51,633 nucleotides of DNA from an uncultured Lachnospiraceae bacterium (GTDB taxonomy: Bacteria > Bacillota > Clostridia > Lachnospirales > Lachnospiraceae), in assembly GCA_910578555.1 (NCBI GenBank), contig CAJTPS010000026.1, positions 1 through 51,633 of the forward strand. The letters are read 5' to 3'. Below are positions 44,451 to 51,633 of this stretch, piece by piece; the stretch's first letter is position 1, and each line of letters begins with the position of its first letter. The notes below the pieces were generated by a model. The model ran no database searches and had not been told where the DNA came from. It was given only the letters and a program-made list of their open reading frames with translations. Position numbers and translations under genes: made by a program.

Positions 44451-44696
44451 AAAATCCCCTGCACTGCCACTATGGTAATGCAGAGGACGTATTGTATACG
44501 CGGTTCCACCTCGCTTGTTCTGTGCGCGCATGACGGCTTACCAGAACCTCTCATTTGACTGTAACGTAAGTCAACGGACCGGATTGGGGTCACTCGGAGT
44601 CAGTTTTCGGATGTTTCCGGTAAAAGCGCTTTCAGCACACGGCGCTTCTCTCTGCTACGTTCCGCATCTTACTCTTCTCGTCAACGTGTTCTTCTC
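44451..44696 (-). promoter_or_regulatory. Threonine T-box leader
   Basis: The T-box sequence AGGTGGAACCGCG (44499-44511 on the minus strand) is diagnostic. It is followed by a terminator: CCTCTGCA/TGCAGGGG then TTTTCTTT (44451-44486). Upstream, Stem I has GAGT and CGG paired with CCG and ACTC. This leaves a loop AAAACTG in which ACT is a Thr codon (specifier), and an AGAGAG-type bulge is present. Uncharged tRNA-Thr binding should favour the antiterminator, switching on the small membrane protein and thrS. Confidence 0.9.
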
Positions 44697-44702
44697 TATA
44701 AC

Positions 44703-44731
44703 ATTATGATTCCCAAATATTATGATTCCAA
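44703..44731 (-). promoter_or_regulatory. Promoter of the T-box / thrS transcript
   Basis: Minus-strand TTGGAA (44726-44731) and CATAAT (44703-44708) with a 17-bp spacer, just before the T-box leader. Confidence 0.6.
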
Positions 44732-44878
44732 ATCATGCGCCAGCCATCCGATTGTCACATGACTTCGAATATATCCCTATTCTATGCCATACATTTTGAA
44801 ATGTAAAGCATTTTTTATATTTCCTTACAGCATTGCCTTATAAATGCGCTTTTTCAAAATGATCGACAACATTGCCTT

Positions 44879-45346
44879 CTATGGTTTACATAACAATTCT
44901 TCTTCGATAATTTTCGCCGCACAGGCAATGATTTTCGCACATGGTCTTGTCTCGTAAAATTCCGGTGTTCGTATGGAAGGCTTCGCACTCTCCTCCACGC
45001 TGTCCATACCGAGCAGATCCCTACAGATGATCGTACCGTACTCTTCCTTAAAACGTGCGCTCATCTGTCTTACGAGTGCATAGATATGCTCCTTCGCCGC
45101 CTCATCCTGCGGATCGTCGTTGCCCTCTTTTAACCCGGCTAACATCGCCATGGAAGATACCGCACCGCATACCTCGCGCATCCTGCCGACGCCCGCGCCC
45201 ATGGCGCTGGACATCTTAAGCGCCGTCTCCCGGTCCATACCAAAACAGTCCGCATATGTTGCGAAGACAGCCTGCGCACAGTTATATCCTTCTTTAAAAG
45301 TCTCCACAGCCTGCTGTGTGCGGGACACAAATACCGTCTCTTCCAT
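44879..45346 (-). CDS. C_GCAxxG_C_C family protein
   Basis: About 155 residues. It matches the C_GCAxxG_C_C motif family: FKEGYNCAQAVFATYAD (first Cys), MGAGVGRMREVCGAVSSMAM (second Cys), IICRDLLGMD and RPCAKIIACAAKI (last cysteines). The family is thought to be redox-active and often lies near metal or selenium genes, but its function is not firmly known. The ATG at 45346 follows AAGGG. Confidence 0.88.
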   Translation of the reverse strand: MEETVFVSRTQQAVETFKEGYNCAQAVFATYADCFGMDRETALKMSSAMGAGVGRMREVCGAVSSMAMLAGLKEGNDDPQDEAAKEHIYALVRQMSARFKEEYGTIICRDLLGMDSVEESAKPSIRTPEFYETRPCAKIIACAAKIIEEELLCKP

Positions 45347-45423
45347 ATTGATAACATACCCTTCTATCTGCCTGCAGATCCATAAACTGCAAGGCACAGG
45401 CTGCTTCGCAGCCCGGTCATCAT

Positions 45424-45930
45424 TTACGCATTCTTACCGCAGCATTTCTTATACTTCTTGCCGCTTCCACAGGGACACGGATCGTTGGGATATACCTTCG
45501 GTGCCTTATGGACCGTAGTGGATTCCTTCTGTTCTTTATATAAAGCTTTTCTCTTATCCTCGTCGAAGATATCGTTCCACGCTTCCAGCCCGTAGAGCCA
45601 GTCCGCTCCTGCTGCCACCATGTTCTTATACAGAAGTTCTTTATCAAATCCAAGACTTACCTTGGTATCCTCTTCCATTTCCTCAATCGGGTTTGCCTTC
45701 TTCAGACTGTCATTGATCCCGTCCAGAAAGCCAGTCATTGTCATGATGTCTACATTGAACTTGTCCGCCAGTTCCTTAACGGTTCCCTTCACCGCCTTGT
45801 CAGGCGTCTTGAGAAGTTCCGCATAGATTTCCTTCTCTTTTAAGAAATAAGCAGACCATAATCTCTGCAGGTCACCCTTGTTGGCAGTCTCGGAATACGC
45901 CATATCACGCCACTGTTTCAATAATGCCAT
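45424..45930 (-). CDS. SEC-C metal-binding domain protein
   Basis: 168 residues. The first ~140 residues are an uncharacterised helical domain (MALLKQWRDMAYSETANKGD), ending in the C-terminal SEC-C motif NDPCPCGSGKKYKKCCG, a zinc-binding unit also found at the end of SecA. Such proteins are common and their function is mostly unknown. It lies 78 bp upstream of the C_GCAxxG_C_C gene. Confidence 0.88.
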   Translation of the reverse strand: MALLKQWRDMAYSETANKGDLQRLWSAYFLKEKEIYAELLKTPDKAVKGTVKELADKFNVDIMTMTGFLDGINDSLKKANPIEEMEEDTKVSLGFDKELLYKNMVAAGADWLYGLEAWNDIFDEDKRKALYKEQKESTTVHKAPKVYPNDPCPCGSGKKYKKCCGKNA

Positions 45931-46157
45931 TGTATTATACCACCTTTATCCTGTAATCTCGTACAACTTTCCGCCGTCTCTCCCCCGACGGACGCTATAC
46001 TGATACCGCCGTCTGCTCTATGCTCACACTGCAATGCACAAACTGCGGTCTTTTGATACCTAAGTATATAACATTTTTTGAAAAAAGTAAATTTATATTT
46101 CCTTAAGAAATTTCTGTCCGTCCCGCCAATCCGGATACCGGACAGACGGTCGGATGC

Positions 46158-46925
46158 CTATGCCAGAAACAGCTCGTTTCGCTTATACTCACTGCAGGCC
46201 TTCTTTAACTTCATGCTGCCGGCAGCGAGAAGCGCTTTATTCACGCTTCGGGCCTTCTGCGGGCAGACCGCAACGCAGCGCATACAGGATATGCAGCGCC
46301 CGGTGTCGGTTTTGGCCGGTTTGCCGGCACTGATCGCACTGACAGGACATTCCCCCGCACAAATGCCGCACCCGTTACAGGCTTTTTGTGCCTGCGGTTT
46401 CATGGGTACGCCGCCGTACTCCCGATAAGGACGGTTCCCCGGCAGATTCAGACGGGCGAATGCCGTACCTGCTTCTATTTTGCCTCGGATCGCTGCCGCA
46501 TAGTTTCCAAGTTCCTTTTCATCCTGCGCGTCAGGACGTCCGGCGGCAAACTGCCGCATAATGGAATGTTCCGCTACTGCGGCAACCGCGGCGATGCAGA
46601 CGAAACCGGCATCTGTCAGCGTATCCTGCAGTTCTGCAAAAGTATCGTCATAAGCCCGGTTTCCGTAAACCACGATCAGAACCGCCCTGGCTCCATTTCC
46701 CCGAATCTGGCGCAGCCGCGATACGGCAATCGCAGGAACGCGCCCGCCGTAAGAAGGCACGGATACAATGCAGATGTCCTCCTCCTGAAAAACATATGCG
46801 GCATAATCCCCGTCACATTTTGTAAGATCGATATATGTACTCTCGTCGCAGAACGATCCGGCAAACATATCCGCAACTTTTCCGGTCCCCCCGGTGGGAC
46901 TGAATACAAGATTATAAACTGACAT
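46158..46925 (-). CDS. EFR1 family ferredoxin (flavodoxin-like domain plus two 4Fe-4S clusters)
   Basis: About 255 residues. The flavodoxin-like N-terminus has VFSPTGGTGKVADMFA (FMN phosphate loop). The C-terminus carries two ferredoxin clusters, CNGCGICAGECPVSAIS and CISCMRCVAVCPQKA. This fusion is typical of the EFR1 family in Clostridia and is probably an electron carrier; the partners are unknown. The ATG at 46925 follows AAAGGAG. The upstream region has a GATAAG/CTTATC palindrome (47056-47073), possibly an operator. Confidence 0.88.
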   Translation of the reverse strand: MSVYNLVFSPTGGTGKVADMFAGSFCDESTYIDLTKCDGDYAAYVFQEEDICIVSVPSYGGRVPAIAVSRLRQIRGNGARAVLIVVYGNRAYDDTFAELQDTLTDAGFVCIAAVAAVAEHSIMRQFAAGRPDAQDEKELGNYAAAIRGKIEAGTAFARLNLPGNRPYREYGGVPMKPQAQKACNGCGICAGECPVSAISAGKPAKTDTGRCISCMRCVAVCPQKARSVNKALLAAGSMKLKKACSEYKRNELFLA

Positions 46926-47055
46926 GGTCAAACTCCTTTTCTTTAATATCTTCGCATTTTTACAGCCTTGCGGCCTAATATAGGACATTATATCATATTT
47001 TTTAATTTTGATGTATAAGTCCTGTCAAACCGGGTAATAATGATATTAGTCAAAA

Positions 47056-47125
47056 GATAAGGAAATACTTATCCTCCCCTAAGGAAGCCCCTAAGAGTGC
47101 GGAAACCGCATTTTTAGGGGCTTCC
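47056..47125. other. Palindrome and long hairpin between the EFR1 and MalY genes
   Basis: GATAAG/CTTATC (47056-47073) and a hairpin with 12-bp arms GGAAGCCCCTAA / TTAGGGGCTTCC (47083-47125), with TGCGG/CCGCA nested inside it. CCCCTAAG is also repeated just upstream. No T-tract follows on either strand. It may be the end of the MalY transcript or a regulatory RNA, unproven. Confidence 0.45.
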
Positions 47126-47180
47126 GCTATATTCTGAATGTCTTTCGTCGATGTCACTCGGAAATGTCTTTCCCGATTTA

Positions 47181-48377
47181 CTACTGATTCCCATGTCCGC
47201 ATCTGGAAAGCGTATACTCCTCATAAAGTGCAACCCCTTCTGCAAGACGTTTCAATCCATCTTTCAGGCGGCTCCGGGGGCATGCAATATTCATTCTGAT
47301 AAAGGAATTTCCGTTTTCCCCATACTGCCGTCCTTCCGACAGATACAATCCTGTATGCTCCCGCAGATATCGTGTAAATTCCGCTGCACACCCTTGCATT
47401 TTCCGGCAGTCCAGCCACATTAGATAGGTCGCCTGTGAAGAAACCGGACTGATCTGAGGTGCCTCTTTCTTCAAAAAAATCTCCACGAAATTTTTATTTT
47501 CCTGAATATATTCTCTCAAAGCATCCAGCCATGACTCCCCCTTCGTAAAAGCCGCCACCGCCGCTTCTACCGCAAAGGAATTCGGCTCTGCAACCTCATC
47601 CGTGTTCAGCCCCCGCCAGACCTTATGCCGCAGGCAGGGATCAGGAACGACCACCGCTGCTGTCTGCATTCCTGCCAGATTAAAGGCTTTTGTGGGCGCT
47701 ATACAGGTAATGCTGTTATTTCTGCAGCTTTCCGAAGCAAATACAAAAGGGATATATTCCTGGCCGGGACTGGTCAGGTCACAATGAATTTCGTCCGAAA
47801 TCACAATTACACGATGTTTCCTGCACAGATCGCCAACCCGCCCCAGTTCCTCCCGGTTCCAGATTCTTCCTATCGGATTGTGAGGGTTACACAAAATCAT
47901 CAGGGTAGTCTGCGGATCGGAAAGTTTTTGTTCCAGATCCTCAAAATCCATATGATAAGTATTTCCGTCATATTGCAGCGGACTTTCTACAATATTTCTT
48001 CCGTTATTCACAATGGAATTGAAGAAAATATTGTAAACCGGTGTCTGTACCAGCACATTTTCCCCCACTGTGGTCAGCTTGCGTACCATACTGGAAATGG
48101 CCGGAACCACTCCTGTACAGAAAACAAGCCACTCTTTTTCCATGGAAAAACCATGCCGTCGCTGCCACCAGTCCATATAAGCCTGATACCATTCTTCCGG
48201 CACAATGGAATAGCCAAATACACCATGGGCGGCTCTCTCCCAAATTGCTGCCTGGATCTCCGGCGCTGTCTGAAAATCCATATCTGCCACCCACATAGGC
48301 AGCTCATGCTCTTTTACATCCCATTTCAGCGAATGGGTATTTCTCCTATCTACAGGTTTATCAAAATCGTAAGGCAT
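47181..48377 (-). CDS. MalY/PatB family pyridoxal-phosphate C-S lyase (aminotransferase class I/II fold)
   Basis: 398 residues, typical. MPYDFDKPVDRRNTHSLKWD and MWVADMDFQTAPEI open the protein. PLP-site motifs: NPIGRIWNREEL, VISDEIHCDL, and APTKAFNLAGMQ with the Schiff-base Lys. The closing IRMNIACPR carries the substrate-carboxylate Arg. Members are usually cystathionine beta-lyases, giving homocysteine, pyruvate and ammonia. Some also act as regulators, as in the MalY case. RBS GGAGGTGCAGG precedes ATG. It follows DUF3737 by 46 bp on the same strand. Confidence 0.93.
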   Translation of the reverse strand: MPYDFDKPVDRRNTHSLKWDVKEHELPMWVADMDFQTAPEIQAAIWERAAHGVFGYSIVPEEWYQAYMDWWQRRHGFSMEKEWLVFCTGVVPAISSMVRKLTTVGENVLVQTPVYNIFFNSIVNNGRNIVESPLQYDGNTYHMDFEDLEQKLSDPQTTLMILCNPHNPIGRIWNREELGRVGDLCRKHRVIVISDEIHCDLTSPGQEYIPFVFASESCRNNSITCIAPTKAFNLAGMQTAAVVVPDPCLRHKVWRGLNTDEVAEPNSFAVEAAVAAFTKGESWLDALREYIQENKNFVEIFLKKEAPQISPVSSQATYLMWLDCRKMQGCAAEFTRYLREHTGLYLSEGRQYGENGNSFIRMNIACPRSRLKDGLKRLAEGVALYEEYTLSRCGHGNQ

Positions 48378-48423
48378 CCTGCACCTCCAAACTTTCTGTC
48401 AAAAATCCCTTTCAAAAGCAGGC

Positions 48424-49287
48424 TCATACCACCTCCTTCAGTTCTCTTCTGCAGATGATCCTTGTCTTTTCCGGATCTACCTTATCTTTTTCAATAATCA
48501 GCTCATCAATACTGTCTGCCCGGATTACCCCGCCGGAAGGGTTCATCACGCTGTCAATTTTCCCGGTTATTTCCGCATCTACCGTAGAATACTCAAAAGC
48601 AAGAGTAGTATTGAGAAGTTTGCAGTTTTTCATCACCAGATTGTCAATGTAGCACATCCCCTGAAGACTCTCGATGGTGCAGTTTATAAGTGTCAGGTTC
48701 TTTGTGTTCCAGCCCAGGTATTCACCGGAGATAAAAGAATCATATACCGTCACATTCTCCGTGTTCCAGAAGGCATCCTTTGAAAGCATACGGGCATTGT
48801 GGATCTCCATATTCTTTACCCCGTCAAAGGAGTAATTGCCCACCAGCTGGAAGTCCCTAAGCACCATATTCCGGCTGTTCATAGCGAAATAGTCGCCTTT
48901 TGCCGTCACATGGTCAAGCTCCACATCCTCGCAGTTCCAGAGGGTTTCAGCCGCATTGGGAAGGTTTACATTCTTCAGGTTTACACCCCGGCAGCGGCGA
49001 AAATTCTTGGGAGCCTCGATTACCGCATCCTCTACCGTAATATGATCTGTGTACCATACGCCTGCACGGGCCGTCTCAAACCAGATACAGTTTCTTGCCG
49101 TGATATTTTTGGCATACCAGAAGGGATACTTCCATTTAAACATGCAGCCATCCAGTTCAATGTCATGGCTTTCCTTCAGCGGCGATTCCCCATCTGCGAA
49201 GATACTGTCATAGATTTTCAGATCCGCCCCCTGAAACAACGCTCTTTCTCCTGTCAAATACTCCTGTCTGATTTCTCTTGTCTTCAT
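48424..49287 (-). CDS. DUF3737 family protein (beta-helix)
   Basis: 287 residues. The many short strands with N, D and aromatic residues (for example LKNVNLPNAAETLWNCEDVE, MVLRDFQLVGNYSFDG) are typical of a right-handed beta-helix. The N-terminus REIRQEYLTGERALFQGADL matches DUF3737. No signal peptide is seen, so it is likely cytoplasmic. The function is unknown. RBS AGGAGG precedes ATG. In this cluster it sits upstream of MalY and could share its transcript. Confidence 0.88.
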   Translation of the reverse strand: MKTREIRQEYLTGERALFQGADLKIYDSIFADGESPLKESHDIELDGCMFKWKYPFWYAKNITARNCIWFETARAGVWYTDHITVEDAVIEAPKNFRRCRGVNLKNVNLPNAAETLWNCEDVELDHVTAKGDYFAMNSRNMVLRDFQLVGNYSFDGVKNMEIHNARMLSKDAFWNTENVTVYDSFISGEYLGWNTKNLTLINCTIESLQGMCYIDNLVMKNCKLLNTTLAFEYSTVDAEITGKIDSVMNPSGGVIRADSIDELIIEKDKVDPEKTRIICRRELKEVV

Positions 49288-49337
49288 GATTTTTTCCTCC
49301 TGATTATCTAAAATTCAATTTACACTTATAAAGTCAT

Positions 49338-49949
49338 TTACTGAACAAGCATCTGTCTGCCAGTTAATTTATTGGTATTTTTATTTTGTGTTTCAAGTCT
49401 TCTATTTTCTTCCAGTCTTAAGTTCTTTAAAACTTTATCCGACTCTCTTCGCCAGAGAATGATTCCAATCGGTATTACAACGGCCTCTGCCAGAACAAAT
49501 GCCAGCCAGATCAACGTCAGATTTCCAAAACGAGAGAAGGCTGTAATAAATACCACCGGCAAAACACCCGACCCACTGCCCGATTACCGTTGCGAGGGCG
49601 GCTCCAGCCGTTCCCATTGCCGGAATCCCAAAATACCCAAAAATAAGAATCGGGTCCAAAATCAAATTCGTAATGGAGGCAGCTGAAATACGGCCTCATA
49701 GCTGACACTTCCAGAAAAGACACCAGTACCCATGCCAGGAAAGCCAGCACCAGTGCGGCCGATGCCATCTTTTTCACCTTTTCCTAATCCCCTTCGCCTA
49801 ATGCTTTGGAGATGAACGCATTTAGTCCAACAGCAATGCCAAGCCCCATGGCAGACATGAGAATCTGTACTGGCGCCGCCAGGGACAAGGCCGTCAACGC
49901 TTCTTCTGATATTCTGGAAACAAATACACTGTCCACAAAATTATAAAGT
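49338..49949 (-). pseudogene. Decayed MATE family efflux transporter
   Basis: Segments of a multidrug MATE transporter are seen in order but in different frames. SLYNFVDSVFVSRISEEALT and LSAMGLGIAVGLNAFISKAL-type N-terminal helices come first, then a stop codon just after GEGD. The helix LVLAFLAWVLVSFLEV is next. LILDPILIFGYFGIPAMGTA follows in another frame, then after a deletion VVFITAFSRFGNLTLIWLAF to the end. The first ~30 residues are missing. Intact MATE proteins have about 450 residues; only ~200 are left. It cannot encode a working pump. Confidence 0.85.
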
Positions 49950-50198
49950 GAATTGAAGTTCTCCTTTTCCTGCCGGCTTTCCCTGAATCTGATAGATCAG
50001 ATAATCCAGGCAGGAAATCCTTCTTTCATCCGTGTGTACTCTGCCAAGCAGATATTCCCTCTGATGCTCTAACAGTTCCAGCTGCTTCGTCTGCTGCCCC
50101 TTGTCAAACCATCCCAGAAAATCCTGGATCATTTCGTTTTCACATCCGGCATCTTCCAGATTCTGTATAACAGATTCCCTGCTTCTTATAGCTATCAT
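49941..50198 (-). CDS. Small conserved protein, 85 residues, fused at its end to the pseudogene junction
   Basis: MIAIRSRESVIQNLEDAGCE starts after GAGGGGGTGCAGGA. The helical sequence (FLGWFDKGQQTKQLELLEHQ, DERRISCLDYLIYQIQ) resembles small proteins seen near oxidoreductase or LysR genes in Lachnospiraceae, similar in style to the C-terminal part of MerR-type effector regions. I do not recognise a named family. The last residues (about GKGELQFTL) and the stop come from the junction with MATE sequence, so the 3' end may be altered. It is divergent from the LysR gene at 50521. Confidence 0.65.
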   Translation of the reverse strand: MIAIRSRESVIQNLEDAGCENEMIQDFLGWFDKGQQTKQLELLEHQREYLLGRVHTDERRISCLDYLIYQIQGKPAGKGELQFTL

Positions 50199-50360
50199 TC
50201 CTGCACCCCCTCTGATGTATTTGGTAAATTTTACAGACAATGGCGCTGTGTGCCAGTGGCACAAGTTTAGCGCGGACCGAAGCGAAGACTCAGGCACGCA
50301 TGCTTGCGAAGATGCAACGCTTCTCTTTCCTATATTGACGACTTTACTATAAATCCTTGT

Positions 50361-50389
50361 TTGAAAAATAGCAAATATTTATATATAAT
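50361..50389 (+). promoter_or_regulatory. Promoter upstream of the LysR gene at 50521
   Basis: TTGAAA (50361-50366) and TATAAT (50384-50389) with a 17-bp spacer. Confidence 0.65.
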
Positions 50390-50397
50390 CTGTTTTC

Positions 50398-50412
50398 ATA
50401 GTTGAAACCTAT
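50398..50412. promoter_or_regulatory. LysR-type box
   Basis: ATAG-N7-CTAT, a 15-bp imperfect dyad of the T-N11-A type used by LysR regulators. It sits just downstream of the -10, consistent with autorepression. Inference. Confidence 0.45.
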
Positions 50413-50520
50413 TGATATTTGTGCTAGGATCTTTTTACGGAATCATACATAAACCTCGAAAAGTATATGACAGCTTTAAACGTAACAGACACCAAAAACA
50501 GACAAGAAGGAGATCCAAAC

Positions 50521-51420
50521 ATGGAAATACGGGTACTTCAATACTTTCTTGCCATTGCAAGAGAACAGAGCATTATACGGGCTGCCGAGTCCCTTCATCT
50601 CTCACAGCCTACTCTTTCCACACAGATTAAAAACATGGAAGAGGAACTTGGAAAACAGCTGCTGATTCGCGGCACAAAAGGTTCCCGCAAGGTTACGCTG
50701 ACGGAAGAAGGAATGATTCTCAGGAAAAGAGCGGAGGAAATTCTGGATCTGGTAAAGAAAACAGAACATGAGATCACCTGCTCCGACAATGTGGTGATCG
50801 GAGATGTCTATATCGGTGCCGGAGAAACCGATGGAATGCGCCTACTGGCAAAAGCAGCCGGAAACTTAAAAACACTTTATCCGGGAATCCATTACCATAT
50901 TTCCAGCGGCAATGCTGTCTTTGTCAAAGAACAGCTGGATAAAGGGTTGATTGATTTTGGAATGATATTTGGAACGCCGGATACGGACAAATATGAGGCA
51001 TTGAAACTTCCGTCAAAGGATATCTGGGGTGTCCTGATGCGAAAAGACTCCCCTCTGGCAGAAAAAGAATCTGTCTCTCCGGAAGACCTGTGGAATCAGC
51101 CATTGCTGATATCACAGCAGGAAACAGAGGGCGGGAGAATCTCCCAGTGGATGAAACGCAGCCTCTCGGAACTGGATATCATTATGACTTATAATCTGTT
51201 GTTTAATGCTTCCCTGCTTGTGGAAGAAGGACTTGGATATGCCATCTGCTTTGACAGGATTATCAATACTTCCGGTGACAGTAAGCTTTGTTTCCGTCCT
51301 CTGACACCCACAATCGAAGTTGAAATGTATATGATCTGGAAAAAATATCAGGTCTTTTCCAAAGCTGCTGAAAAATTTTTAATGACGATGCAGGAGGGTA
51401 TGTCCATAACCAGGCAATAA
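50521..51420 (+). CDS. LysR family transcriptional regulator
   Basis: About 299 residues. The start follows GAAGGAGATCCAAAC. N-terminal helix-turn-helix: MEIRVLQYFLAIAREQSIIR, AAESLHLSQPTLSTQIKNME, ELGKQLLIRGTKGSRKVTLT. The effector domain follows (VYIGAGETDGMRLLAKAAGN, LIDFGMIFGTPD). It is divergent from the small gene and the decayed MATE transporter. It may once have controlled that pump, and might still control the DUF3737-MalY genes. Confidence 0.92.
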   Translation: MEIRVLQYFLAIAREQSIIRAAESLHLSQPTLSTQIKNMEEELGKQLLIRGTKGSRKVTLTEEGMILRKRAEEILDLVKKTEHEITCSDNVVIGDVYIGAGETDGMRLLAKAAGNLKTLYPGIHYHISSGNAVFVKEQLDKGLIDFGMIFGTPDTDKYEALKLPSKDIWGVLMRKDSPLAEKESVSPEDLWNQPLLISQQETEGGRISQWMKRSLSELDIIMTYNLLFNASLLVEEGLGYAICFDRIINTSGDSKLCFRPLTPTIEVEMYMIWKKYQVFSKAAEKFLMTMQEGMSITRQ

Positions 51421-51461
51421 TTCAAATTGTTTGGCTGTGTATTTTTGTCTGTGACACAAAG

Positions 51462-51499
51462 AAAACCCCGATGCTGCAATGACGCAGTGTCGGGGTTTT
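51462..51499 (+). terminator. Intrinsic terminator after the LysR gene
   Basis: AAAACCCCGA..GCTGC pairs with GCAG..TCGGGGTTTT, giving a strong stem with A-run before and T-run after, so it can work for either strand. Confidence 0.8.
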
Positions 51500-51633
51500 C
51501 GTCGCCGCTATATTCAAAATCCGTTACATGCCTGATGTATTCCTTCCCGCGCGATTCCTTCCCCGCCAGAATCATATTTAGTGTCTGCTGATTAAGCAAA
51601 TATTTGCAACTTCCAACTCTTACATCTGCTCCA

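Larger units (their letters stand above)
50199..50520. other. Divergent intergenic region upstream of the LysR gene
   Basis: 322 bp. At 50250-50325 there are hairpins (TGCCAGTGGCA; GCAT..ATGC near 50298-50315) resembling a structured repeat. The rest holds the LysR promoter and a LysR-type box, listed separately. No gene was seen. Confidence 0.45.

Noticed and set aside
51348..51633. A minus-strand frame open from the window edge down to 51348
   Set aside because: It reads through the strong terminator at 51462-51499 and into the LysR gene's antisense. Other frames also close early, so the true end of any gene entering from the right cannot be decided.
1..51633. CRISPR array, rRNA operon, origin, or full insertion sequence
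   Set aside because: No regularly spaced direct repeats, rRNA motifs, DnaA-box clusters or transposase with terminal inverted repeats were seen on reading.

Overview
The window looks like a piece of chromosome from a gut Firmicute of the Lachnospiraceae / Clostridium cluster XIVa type. This is inferred from gene content: an Rpn-type PD-(D/E)XK protein with short C-terminal repeats, DUF4474, DUF1540, DUF3737, DUF2974 and C_GCAxxG_C_C proteins, EFR1 ferredoxins, a threonine T-box leader, and Gram-positive Shine-Dalgarno sites. No plasmid, prophage or CRISPR array is visible. The only mobile-DNA hint is a lone tyrosine recombinase.

Layout. Positions 1-7.5 kb (+): an Rpn-type nuclease/transposase gene behind a possible SD-sequestering switch; a BlaI repressor and BlaR1-like M56 protease with a dual operator; then DUF4474 membrane protein, metallophosphoesterase and class I amidotransferase. 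7.5-14 kb: DUF2974 hydrolase, nucleoid-associated protein, a small unknown gene, a Na+/amino-acid symporter (+), a chemotaxis receptor and a ZIP metal transporter. 14-21 kb (mostly -): tyrosine recombinase, RlmD, two small unknown genes, tRNA-Pro(AGG), a GGDEF/EAL protein with degenerate GGDEF, and PepD. 21-25 kb: LysR regulator divergent from a split chromate-transporter pair, then a PadR regulator overlapping a HAAS-SEDS (FtsW/RodA-like) protein. 25.3-26.9 kb (-): infC-rpmI-rplT behind a long attenuator leader. 26.9-38.6 kb: a GH2 glycosidase divergent from a sugar-type MFS transporter, then a 2745-residue secreted enzyme with separate alpha-amylase and pullulanase modules. 39-46 kb (-): lipoprotein, DUF1540, GT39-like membrane protein, thrS with a T-box and an intervening small membrane protein, a C_GCAxxG_C_C protein and a SEC-C protein. 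46-51.6 kb: EFR1 ferredoxin, MalY-like aminotransferase, DUF3737, a decayed MATE pseudogene, a small unknown gene and a divergent LysR regulator.

The strongest signals beyond ordinary genes are regulatory RNA and DNA. They are the infC leader with an anti-terminator pairing and an ATT start codon, the T-box, the paired PadR operators inside a consensus promoter, the BlaI-type operator pair, a 78-bp dispersed hairpin repeat found directly after terminators, and a proline tRNA with A34. No clearly new multi-gene system was found. The best candidates for something undescribed are the PadR-controlled SEDS pair, the BlaR1-like protein with a non-beta-lactam C-terminal half, the repeat family, and the possible SD switch before the Rpn gene.

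All calls are from reading sequence only. No database search, folding program or alignment was run.
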